Assembly: GCA_963695805.1 (NCBI GenBank)
Contig: CAVOHV010000008.1
Coordinates: forward strand, 62,001 to 126,000
Source of the DNA: DASUPK01 sp963695805
GTDB taxonomy: Bacteria; Actinomycetota; Thermoleophilia; Solirubrobacterales; 70-9
Reading direction: 5' to 3'
Length of the DNA: 64,000 bases
The position numbers and the translations under genes are program-made. A model generated the notes under the pieces. That model was given only the letters and a program-made list of their open reading frames with translations. It did not search any database and was not told the origin of the DNA. This document shows positions 24,609-31,987 of the stretch, one piece after another (the stretch's first letter is position 1; the number at the start of each line of letters is the position of its first letter).

Positions 24609-26174
24609 TCAGCAGTCAGCGCGCGAGTCGAGGCGGTCGAGGATGAGGCGGTCCCTGCCGGCGCCGCCGCAGTAGCTGTCACGTCCGGGGCCGCCGGCGA
24701 GCGTGTCGTTGCCGGCTCCCCCCTCGAGCCTGTCGCGTCCACCGTGTCCGAAGATGCGGTCGGCGCCCTGCCGGCCCCAAATGAAGGGGTTCGAGGCGTT
24801 GTCGCCGTGAAGCACGTCGGGGCCCGGGGTGCCTTCGAGGATCTCGCTGCCGGCGATCGATGTCGGCGTACACCGCGACTCGCCGCGCACGCGGGCGCTC
24901 CCGTCCAGGCGAGCCACGATCGGGTCCCGCGCCGTCGATCGTGCGAAGCCGGCCACGTCCAGACCCGAACCCCCTTCGAAGGAATGCCCGCCACACGCGT
25001 AGTTGCTGACGAGCTGATCGTCGCCCGGCCCGGCGTCGAGCCGATCGCCTTCGCCGGTGACCGTCGCTCCGAGCGCGAGTAGGGCGTCATCGCCGGCCCC
25101 GCCTGAAAGAGCGTCGCTGCCCGAGTAGGCGAAGAGGACGTCGTCGCCCGGACCGCCCGTGACGGCGTCGTCTCCTGGACCGCCGTCGAGCTCGGTCGTC
25201 GCGTCGCCCGGCAGGCCGGTGCCGACCGTGATCGAGTCGTTCCCCTCTCCGCCATAGGCGACTACGTACTTCAGCGGGCCTGCCGGGGATGGCGCTCCGT
25301 CGATGGTGAGGACGTCGTCGCCGGAGCTCCCGAGCACGATCAGCCCGGGATCGACCCGGGACGAAGGTCCGGGCCTCCAAGACTCGACGTAGGTGACCGG
25401 CGTCCCGTTCCCAGGGTCTGTGTCGTTGCAGGACACGCGCGGCCCTGGCCCCGGGCAGAAGTCAGCGCCGCCGCCGCCGTTCACCGAGCCCGGCACTCCC
25501 GAGATCGAGTCGGAGAACGCGGAGCCCATCACGTTCTCGATCGCGACAACTTTGTCGCAGCCTTCGCCCGAGGCCGAGCGCGCGGCCAGGTCCACCACAA
25601 CGCCCTCGAAGCCGGACGCGCCGGCGCAGCCGTCCCCCTCGAGCGGCGGCATCGCGGTCGCGAAGCTGGCGGTGTCGCCGTCGGCGCCGTTCGGACCTCC
25701 GTCGAGCGCGTCGTCGTTGGTCCCGGCCCGCAACCAGTCGTCGCCGGCGCCGCCGGAGAGCTGGTCGACGCCGTGGCCGCCGATCAGCAGGTCGGCGCCG
25801 CCGTCACCAAAGAGCTTGTCGTCGAGGATGCCGCCGATCAGGGTGTCGTCGCCGGCACCGCCATGGAGCTGGTCCCCAAGGGAGCCGCCGAGCAGGGTGT
25901 CGCTACCGCCGCCGCCGCGCACTGTGTCGCGGCCAAATCCCGCGCAGACCCGGTCGTCGCCGGCGCCGGTGCTGATCAGGTCGGCGCCGCCGCGGGCGAC
26001 GATCACGTCGTCGCCGGGGCCCGTCTTGATCCGGTCAGGACCGCCGGTGCCGACTCTCGTCGCGGTTCGCCCGTCGCAGGTCGCGCCGTGCGCGTCCGCG
26101 GGCGCCATCGCTGCGAGGACCGAGATCGAGATCGCCGTCGCCGCCAGGGTTGCGACTTTCGTCAGGGAGTTCAT
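24609..26174 (-). CDS. secreted RTX-type calcium-binding repeat protein
   Basis: A 521-residue protein with a signal peptide (VATLAATAISISVLAAMAPADA). Nearly the whole mature chain is hemolysin-type nonapeptide repeats in three blocks (for example GGAGDDTLIGG, GGPGDDAVTGGPGDDVL, GGAGNDTLAGG), broken by two less regular segments. Each GGxGxDxUx unit binds calcium in a beta-roll once outside the cell. No protease, lipase or adhesin domain is attached, so a structural or calcium-dependent surface role is inferred. A strong hairpin separates it from the next RTX gene. Confidence 0.85.
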   Translation of the reverse strand: MNSLTKVATLAATAISISVLAAMAPADAHGATCDGRTATRVGTGGPDRIKTGPGDDVIVARGGADLISTGAGDDRVCAGFGRDTVRGGGGSDTLLGGSLGDQLHGGAGDDTLIGGILDDKLFGDGGADLLIGGHGVDQLSGGAGDDWLRAGTNDDALDGGPNGADGDTASFATAMPPLEGDGCAGASGFEGVVVDLAARSASGEGCDKVVAIENVMGSAFSDSISGVPGSVNGGGGADFCPGPGPRVSCNDTDPGNGTPVTYVESWRPGPSSRVDPGLIVLGSSGDDVLTIDGAPSPAGPLKYVVAYGGEGNDSITVGTGLPGDATTELDGGPGDDAVTGGPGDDVLFAYSGSDALSGGAGDDALLALGATVTGEGDRLDAGPGDDQLVSNYACGGHSFEGGSGLDVAGFARSTARDPIVARLDGSARVRGESRCTPTSIAGSEILEGTPGPDVLHGDNASNPFIWGRQGADRIFGHGGRDRLEGGAGNDTLAGGPGRDSYCGGAGRDRLILDRLDSRADC

Positions 26175-26203
26175 CCTGTCGAGTGTCTCTTCGCGGACCC
26201 GGC

Positions 26204-26232
26204 CGGGCCGGGCCCTTTTCGGACCCGGCCCG
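26204..26232. terminator. strong G+C-rich hairpin between two RTX genes
   Basis: Twelve-base arms (CGGGCCGGGCCC / GGACCCGGCCCG, one mismatch) enclose TTTTC. It lies between the stop of the upstream RTX gene (26245) and the start of the downstream one (26174), both on the minus strand. Termination or a stabilising mRNA end is likely; the loop shares CCTTTTCGGA with the DUF11 leader at 18251-18260. Confidence 0.55.
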
Positions 26233-26244
26233 CTCGGGAGCTAC

Positions 26245-26985
26245 CTACGGGATCTTCCGCTGCTTCTCGCAGTGGCGCGGAGTGTCGCGTCCCGCACCTC
26301 CGTTGCAGAGGTCGCGGCCTCCTGCACCGTCCAGGCCGTCGTTGCCGGCCGCGCCGAAGAGATCGTCGTTCCCGAGACCTCCGATCAGGTTGTCCTTCCC
26401 GGGGCCGCCGAGGAGGCGATCTGCACCCTTCGCGGCGAGCAGGCGATCATTACCGGGGTTGCCGTTGAGGAGGTCGTTGCCCCCGCCGCCCATGATGGTG
26501 TCGTCATCGATCCCGCCGGTCAGCGTATCGGCGGCGTTGGAGCCCTGGAGCGTGTCGTCGCCGCCGCCGCCGTCGAGCGTCGCCGGAATCGGAGCTCCGA
26601 AGACGAAGTCGCTGACGATGAGCGAGTCCGGGCCCTCACGCCCGATCATCGCGATCCCGTTGACCGACGCTCTCGGGCAAAGCGCGACACCCGAGCTCGG
26701 AGCCGAGAGGACGCACGGCGCCGAAGCGATCACGGGGTTGATGAGCGAATTGACCTCGTAGCAGGGCGATCCCCCGGGACAGGCGGGATCGGTCTGGTCG
26801 GATACCGTGAACTGGTTGGCGCTCGTGTCCCCGACGGCGGTGATCTTGCCGTCAGGGCTGATGCTGACCGAGACCGAAGTCGCCGCCGCGGCCCCCGCCG
26901 GGACCAGCGCCGCAAGGGCTAGTCCGGTGAGAGCGAGGAGCAGCGACAGCCGGCCACGGCAATAGGTGGCGGTCGTGTTCGTCAA
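26245..26985 (-). CDS. secreted RTX-type calcium-binding repeat protein
   Basis: About 246 residues with a signal peptide (LSLLLALTGLALAALVPAGAAAA), a ~100-residue beta-type N-terminal domain with paired Cys (DPACPGGSPCYEV), and a C-terminal beta-roll of nonapeptides (GGGGDDTLQGS, GGPGKDNLIGG) ending CNGGAGRDTPRHC. I chose the TTG at 26985 because AGGAGG lies 5 nt upstream; an ATG at 27003 lacks such a site. The N-terminal domain plus RTX tail recurs in Thermoleophilia secretomes; role unknown. Confidence 0.8.
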   Translation of the reverse strand: MTNTTATYCRGRLSLLLALTGLALAALVPAGAAAATSVSVSISPDGKITAVGDTSANQFTVSDQTDPACPGGSPCYEVNSLINPVIASAPCVLSAPSSGVALCPRASVNGIAMIGREGPDSLIVSDFVFGAPIPATLDGGGGDDTLQGSNAADTLTGGIDDDTIMGGGGNDLLNGNPGNDRLLAAKGADRLLGGPGKDNLIGGLGNDDLFGAAGNDGLDGAGGRDLCNGGAGRDTPRHCEKQRKIP

Positions 26986-27271
26986 AGTTGCCTCCTGTCT
27001 CATTGCCGCTCGAACCGAGCGACGAATTGCAACGTCCCCAGCATCGAGACGGAGGCTACGCCCAATCGAGACAGCGCGGACGCGACTCCGTCGCGGATTG
27101 CCAAACCGGATCCTGACGCCCGAGACTCCGCGGATTGTTCCCTGTCGCCTCAAGGTCTCCTGATCTGGCTATGTTGCCCTCTGAACACGGCATCCCGGAA
27201 ATTGTTGCGGAGAAACGTTGCCTGCCCCTCCTGACGTTGCCCTCAGTCTCGAGGGCCCCAATTTGGGGTTT

Positions 27272-27428
27272 AGTCGGGGCGATTGGATTTGAACCAGCGA
27301 CCTTTCGGCCCCCAGCCGAGCGGCAATCGGTGTCTATGTGTCCCTGAGCGTCCGTCGTGTCCTATATGTCCAGGGCCGTGGACGATCTGGACAGATAGGA
27401 CGGTGCATCCGGTACCAAAGCGGTACTG
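27272..27428 (-). repeat. tRNA-Pro 3'-half repeat with conserved extension, copy 5
   Basis: The tRNA half (27274-27318) has one substitution in the T-arm. The extension is close to copy 4, with GTCCTATATGTCCAG (27359-27373) / CTGGACAGATAGGAC (27387-27401) and GGTACCAAAGCGGTAC, then diverges. The rest of 26986-27481 shows no gene. Confidence 0.85.
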
Positions 27429-27481
27429 CGCCCAGCTGCCATCGGGAGTCCGACTCGTCCCGCCACCGCCAAGCTCAGGCG

Positions 27482-28234
27482 TCAAGCCGCGCCGCGCGCC
27501 ACCCAGGCCTTCGCCGAGACTACGAACGGTGGCTCCGGCAGCCTCTCCCTGCAGAGCTCGCGCAATGCCGTGCGCCGATCGGGCTCGAGGCCGGCGACGT
27601 GCGCACCCGACGGGGCGACGCCGAGCGTGAACGGCTCCCACCAGTCCTCGAACGTGGCGTGCTCGACGTCCACCGCGACGGCGCTGTCGACGATGTCGCC
27701 GATTCCAGCCGCGCGAAAGAGGTCGGCCAGGTGGCCGGCCCTGCTGCCGGGGCAGACAGACCCAGTCTCGACCTCAGGATCGAGCGCTTTGGCGGCATCC
27801 CAGAACGGACCGATCGGGCCGCCGTCGGTGAAGTCCCACACGCATGCGGCGACGACGCCGCCGTCCCGCGTCACCCTCGCCATCTCGCGGAGGCCTGCGA
27901 CCGGATCGTCCATGACGTTGACCACGAGCTGGGCGAGCGTCGCATCGAAGCAGCCTCCTTCGAACGGCAGATCCTCAGCCGGCGCGCGGATGACCTGGAC
28001 TCCGGGATGGCGGCCGCGTAGGGCTGCGACGAATTCCTCGGACGGGTCGACCGCCGTGACCCGTCCCGGCCTGGCCCTCCGGGCGAGCTCCGCGGTCAGC
28101 GCACCGGGGCCGCATCCGACGTCGAGGACCCGGCCGTCGAGCGGGAGTCCGGCGAAATCGGCGAAGGGCACCGCCAGCGGCCTCGAGTAGCGGCCCATGA
28201 ACCGGTCATAGGCATCGGCATCGCTCAAGCTCAC
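27482..28234 (-). CDS. class I SAM-dependent methyltransferase
   Basis: A 250-residue methyltransferase. Motif I (RVLDVGCGPGALTAEL), the acidic ribose site (TAVDPSEEFV), motif post-II (GVQVIRAPAEDLPF) and FDATLAQLVVNVMDDP place it with the Methyltransf_11/UbiE-type enzymes. The C-terminal half has the DWWEPFTLG pattern common in small actinobacterial members with unassigned substrates. Its ATG overlaps the stop of the TfoX-like gene by 4 bp, so the two are translationally coupled. Confidence 0.85.
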   Translation of the reverse strand: MSLSDADAYDRFMGRYSRPLAVPFADFAGLPLDGRVLDVGCGPGALTAELARRARPGRVTAVDPSEEFVAALRGRHPGVQVIRAPAEDLPFEGGCFDATLAQLVVNVMDDPVAGLREMARVTRDGGVVAACVWDFTDGGPIGPFWDAAKALDPEVETGSVCPGSRAGHLADLFRAAGIGDIVDSAVAVDVEHATFEDWWEPFTLGVAPSGAHVAGLEPDRRTALRELCRERLPEPPFVVSAKAWVARGAA

Positions 28235-28572
28235 TTTTTCTTCTTCGGCGGCAACGCGCGGGCGAAAGCGACGCTCTGCATAGCCCAGGGCTCGAGCGCT
28301 CGCTTCGTGGAGACCGACTCGGCATCAACCCGAAGCCAGCCCTTCATCTCGCGTCCGCGCATCTCAAACGGTCGCGCACCGGGCTTGGCGAGGAGAGCCT
28401 CGGTCTCCTCCTTGGAGCAGTGGATCATCAGGCCACCCTCGCCGCTGACCCCCACCGCCATGTGGCCGTCGATCATGAAGCCGATGCCGCCGAACATCAT
28501 CTGCTCGGTGTAGCCGTCCTCGGAGGCGATCAGCTCGCGGATCCGGTTGGCGAGATCCTCGTCGTAAGCCAT
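28231..28572 (-). CDS. TfoX N-terminal domain protein
   Basis: A 113-residue protein of the TfoX_N type: YTEQMMFGGIGFMIDGHMAVGV and LMIHCSKEETEALL are the conserved strands, followed by FEMRGREMKGWLRV. Free-standing TfoX_N proteins are common in actinobacteria and are not the competence regulator itself; their role is unclear. The tail is Lys-rich (PPKKKK). It is the first gene of a coupled pair with the methyltransferase. Confidence 0.85.
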   Translation of the reverse strand: MAYDEDLANRIRELIASEDGYTEQMMFGGIGFMIDGHMAVGVSGEGGLMIHCSKEETEALLAKPGARPFEMRGREMKGWLRVDAESVSTKRALEPWAMQSVAFARALPPKKKK

Positions 28573-28690
28573 CGTGACAATCTTTCCGGAATTTCCGGGC
28601 GGCCCGAAGCCGGGTACCAGACGCGGTACTACCGCGACCCGCCCGGGCCCCGCCCAGGCGCTCGAAGGGCCTGGACGAGCGTCAAATCGG

Positions 28691-28757
28691 AAGTCGGGGC
28701 GACTGGATTTGACCAGCGACCTTTCGGCTCCTAGCCGAGTGCGCTACCAGACCGGAG
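28691..28757 (-). pseudogene. degenerate tRNA-Pro gene (copy 6)
   Basis: This copy extends beyond the anticodon loop into the D-arm (GCGCTACCAG), unlike copies 1-5. The T-loop has lost one base, the anticodon loop reads CTAGGAG (AGG in anticodon position) and the first anticodon-stem pair is C-A. The acceptor 5' strand is not recognisable. It is a decayed tRNA-Pro, not a functional gene. Nothing else is seen in 28573-28841. Confidence 0.7.
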
Positions 28758-28841
28758 GCGACCCGGGGCGGGTTCAACAACTTTGGAGCTTATTGGAGCC
28801 GCCACTTTGGAGCCCCATTTGGAGCCGGCGTGCATCTACAG

Positions 28842-29789
28842 CTAGTCCGTGGAGTGCCGGGAGCGGGTCGGCGAGATGTTGCCGTTCGAGTCGTGCTCGC
28901 TTGGCCCGGCATAGGTGCTCGACTCGCTCAGGGCGGTGACCGCATCCAGGATTTCGCCGGCGAGCCGCCCGCCCTGCCGATGATCGGCCGGGGTGGCCTT
29001 GATCCGCACCACGATCTGATCCCCATCGAATTCCTCGAGGGCTACGTGTGGCACGTCCTTCGTGGGCACCGTGATCGCCCCTGAGACGCGCCTCTCGATC
29101 TCCTCCGGATCGATGCCGAGTGGTAGACGGGCGCGCATGTCCACCGCGGCTGGCTCTCGCAGCGGCCGGATGGACATGGTGAGCGCGGTGTTGTTCGGGA
29201 TCTTGACCGTGTCCTCGCCATCGGTCAGCGTCAGGTGGAGGAGTCCGTGGGCGGCGACGGTGCCCTCGACATCCATGCCGAAGCCGCTGAACCTCACTCG
29301 ATCGCCCACCTGGAACGGATGGGTCGAGATCAACACGAAGCCCGCGAGGATGTTGCCCACGGTCTGCTGGGCAGCCAGTCCGATGATCACCGCGGTCACC
29401 GAGGCACCCACCGCCACCGCTCCGAAGTCGACCCCGGCGATCCGGAGGCTGACGAGGACGATGGTCACCAGGGCCAGAAAGCGGACCAGGAAGCCGACCA
29501 CCCCCGCAGAACCGGGGTCCAGCCGCCGGACGAGCTGGGGTTCCAGGGCGTGACCCAGGCTGCGAGCAAACGCCCAGCCGATCAGGATCAGCGCGCCTGC
29601 GCTGGCGAGCCGAACCGGCTCATCGGTCCCGAAGAGCTCTTTCCGGAAGACGTATGCAAGGGCTATGGCCACAAGCAATGGGGCCAGGAGGAGCAATTCG
29701 CGCCGCGCCCGCCGACCCGCCTCGATGGTCTGGGCCCGGAGCGCGAGGGCGTAGGTGCGGAATGCGTTCGGCGAGCTTCTTCGCGCCAC
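28842..29789 (-). CDS. mechanosensitive ion channel of the MscS family
   Basis: A 315-residue protein with an N-terminal pair of membrane segments, then the pore-lining helix FGAVAVGASVTAVIIGLAAQQTVGNILAGFVL, the diagnostic TM3 of MscS with alternating Ala/Gly. The beta domain follows (PFQVGDRVRFSGF, EGTVAAHGLLHLTL, VKIPNNTAL). MscS channels open on hypo-osmotic shock. The tail is polar and short. It is 2 bp downstream of the transporter gene and may be cotranscribed. Confidence 0.9.
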   Translation of the reverse strand: MARRSSPNAFRTYALALRAQTIEAGRRARRELLLLAPLLVAIALAYVFRKELFGTDEPVRLASAGALILIGWAFARSLGHALEPQLVRRLDPGSAGVVGFLVRFLALVTIVLVSLRIAGVDFGAVAVGASVTAVIIGLAAQQTVGNILAGFVLISTHPFQVGDRVRFSGFGMDVEGTVAAHGLLHLTLTDGEDTVKIPNNTALTMSIRPLREPAAVDMRARLPLGIDPEEIERRVSGAITVPTKDVPHVALEEFDGDQIVVRIKATPADHRQGGRLAGEILDAVTALSESSTYAGPSEHDSNGNISPTRSRHSTD

Positions 29790-29791
29790 GA

Positions 29792-31705
29792 CTAGCTCCT
29801 GAAGCTTGAGGGCCGACGTCCGACGAGGCGCCTGGCTGGCTTGCCATCGGTCCCCGGCCCGTAGATCTCCGGTGAGATGCGGCGAGCCGCGTCCTCCTCA
29901 ACCGATTCACGAAGCGCGGTCCGGAACCGACCTGGTCCCCACCCCCTACCTCTGACGTCGCGCTCGAGCTCATCGCGGCGCATCTGGTCGTGCCGTGCGA
30001 GTTCGGCCCTGACGGCCTGGATCTCCCGATCCAGTGCCTGCGCGGAGGAGGCTGCGAGGCGGGAGGCGGTGCCCGCCGTCCCCGCCATGCCGGGCGAGTA
30101 GAACGAGCTTCCGGTCCCCGGCCCGGGACGGAGTCTCCGTATCCCGGTGCGCTCTCGGGCACGCTGTCGGGCGACGCGCTCGCGGATCTGCTGTTCGTGG
30201 TCGCTCTCGGGGTAGGAACCGTTCACCGCCGCTATGCCCTCAGCGGGAGCCGCCTCGGCCTCCTCGGCGGTCAGCGGCCGCGCGATGTTCTCCAGCGACT
30301 GCTGCTCCGCTCGGACGCCGAGGAAGATCTCGGTGATCCCGCCGGCCAGCATCACCGCGGCGCCGATGAAGAAGCCGAGCGCGACGAGGTCGGCGTTCCC
30401 ACTGTGGATGAACTGGCCGAAGAGCTCAGGCCCGACGATGCCACCAGTGGCAGTACCGATGGCAAAGAAGAGCGCGATTGCGAGCGCGCGCGTCTCCATC
30501 GGGAAGACCTCGCTGACCGTCAGATACGCCGAGCTGGCCCCGGCGGAGGCGAGGAAGAAGGCCGCCATGGCCAGTGTCATGAAGGACCAGGTCACGAGGC
30601 TGCCGGTCATGAAGAGGATGCCGAGCACCGCCACGAGCACGGCGGAGCCGATGTAGGTCGCCGAGATCATCGGGATCCGCCCGACTGTGTCGAAGAGCCG
30701 GCCGAGCAACAGGGGTCCCATGAAGTTGCTCAGGGCGAAGATCGCGAAGAAGAACGGCACCGACCCAGAGCCGACATCGAAGAACTCGCTCAGGATCGTC
30801 CCGAGGTCGAACACAACGGCGTTGTAGAGGAATGCCTGACCGACGAACAGCGCAAGACCCAAGGCTGCGCGCCGCGGATAACGCCTGATCGCGACGGATG
30901 CGATCTCCCGGAACGGGATCGCCTCTCGCTGGCGGACAGTGATGCTTCCGCGCGGCTCGGGCAGGTCCTGGCCGCTCTGCTCCCGCACCTCGGCCTCGAT
31001 CTGATCGACGATCTGCTCGGCTTCCTCCTCGTGGCCGTGGATGAAGAGCCAGCGCGGGCTCTCAGGCACATGGCGCCGGATGATCAGAATGCCGAGCCCA
31101 AGGATCGCGCCCATCGCGAACGCGATCCGCCAGCCGACATCCGCCGAGAACAGCGAGGTGTCGAGCAGGAAGATCGCGCCGATCGCGCCAATCGCCGCCC
31201 CGACCCAGTAGCTGCCGTTGATCGCGAGGTCGACCCGGCCGCGGTTGCGCGCGGGGATCAGCTCATCGATCGCCGAGTTGATCGCCGCGTACTCGCCGCC
31301 GATGCCCGCTCCGGTGAAGAAGCGGCAGACGAAGAAGTACCAGGCCTCGTGGGCGAAGGCCGTGGCGACGGTGGCGGCTAGGTACAGCAGCAGGGTGGCC
31401 ATGAACAGGCGTTTGCGACCGAGGCGATCCGTGAGCTGGCCGAAGAAGAGGGCGCCGAGGCAGGCACCGGCGACATAGATTGCGGCGGCCGTGCCGATGT
31501 CGGCGCTGCTCATCGCGATGCCGCTGCCGTCCTCGGTCAAACGAGGCGCGATCGACCCGACGATCGTCACCTCCAGCCCGTCGAGGATCCATACCGTCCC
31601 GAGGCCGATCACGATTCGCCAGTGGAATCTCGACCAGGGCAGCCGGTCGAGGCGAGCGGGGATCTCGGTCTGGATGGTTCTCGCCGCGCCGGCGACCGCG
31701 TTCAT
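29792..31705 (-). CDS. MFS transporter of sugar-porter/metabolite type with long C-terminal tail
   Basis: About 637 residues. Residues 1-460 form a 12-segment MFS transporter: GQLTDRLGRKRLF (motif A), RFFTGAGIGGEYAAINSAIDELIPARNRGR (sugar-porter/SHS signature between TM4 and TM5), VPESPRWL after TM6 and GRLFDTVGRIPM in the second half. The remaining ~175 residues are soluble, with a Gly/Ser/Arg stretch and a coiled-coil-like segment (ALDREIQAVRAELARHDQ). Such a tail is not part of the usual transporter. ATG 31705 was picked over an open frame reaching 31939, which covers the divergent small gene. Confidence 0.8.
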   Translation of the reverse strand: MNAVAGAARTIQTEIPARLDRLPWSRFHWRIVIGLGTVWILDGLEVTIVGSIAPRLTEDGSGIAMSSADIGTAAAIYVAGACLGALFFGQLTDRLGRKRLFMATLLLYLAATVATAFAHEAWYFFVCRFFTGAGIGGEYAAINSAIDELIPARNRGRVDLAINGSYWVGAAIGAIGAIFLLDTSLFSADVGWRIAFAMGAILGLGILIIRRHVPESPRWLFIHGHEEEAEQIVDQIEAEVREQSGQDLPEPRGSITVRQREAIPFREIASVAIRRYPRRAALGLALFVGQAFLYNAVVFDLGTILSEFFDVGSGSVPFFFAIFALSNFMGPLLLGRLFDTVGRIPMISATYIGSAVLVAVLGILFMTGSLVTWSFMTLAMAAFFLASAGASSAYLTVSEVFPMETRALAIALFFAIGTATGGIVGPELFGQFIHSGNADLVALGFFIGAAVMLAGGITEIFLGVRAEQQSLENIARPLTAEEAEAAPAEGIAAVNGSYPESDHEQQIRERVARQRARERTGIRRLRPGPGTGSSFYSPGMAGTAGTASRLAASSAQALDREIQAVRAELARHDQMRRDELERDVRGRGWGPGRFRTALRESVEEDAARRISPEIYGPGTDGKPARRLVGRRPSSFRS

Positions 31706-31734
31706 CGGGAACCCGCCGGATACGCTGGCCGCAG

Positions 31735-31977
31735 ATGCTTCGCTGTCGGCTGCTCGGTCATCGCTTCCGCTTCTCAACCGAGGCCGAGACGATGGTGTGG
31801 CGATGCGCGCGCGGGTGCGGCGCCGGTGGCTCCAAGCGCTATGAGTCCGCTGAGCAAGCCGAGCGGTACGCGAGGTTGTTCGACCGCGAGGACCGTGAGG
31901 ATCTCGGCCGCCGAGCCCCCCTGCTGGGCCTCTTGCCACTGCGTCTCGCGCGGGCCCTGAAACGCAAGCGCACTTAG
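31735..31977 (+). CDS. small Cys-rich protein (possible zinc ribbon)
   Basis: An 80-residue protein. MLRCRLLGHRF and MVWRCARGCGAGGSKRY provide two Cys/His clusters that could hold one zinc ion. The middle is helical (AEQAERYARLFDREDREDLGRR) and the tail basic (RLARALKRKRT). It is divergent from the MFS gene with 29 bp between the starts. I do not know its function, but the clear domain plan and the length fit a genuine small gene. Confidence 0.65.
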   Translation: MLRCRLLGHRFRFSTEAETMVWRCARGCGAGGSKRYESAEQAERYARLFDREDREDLGRRAPLLGLLPLRLARALKRKRT

Positions 31978-31987
31978 GTCACTGTGC

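Noticed and set aside
10616..27428. Evenly oriented repeats considered as a CRISPR array
   Set aside because: Spacing is kilobases and irregular, the repeat equals a tRNA half, and there are no cas genes.
31706..31939. Extended N-terminus of the MFS transporter
   Set aside because: It covers the divergent small Cys-rich gene and is low-complexity Arg/Ser.
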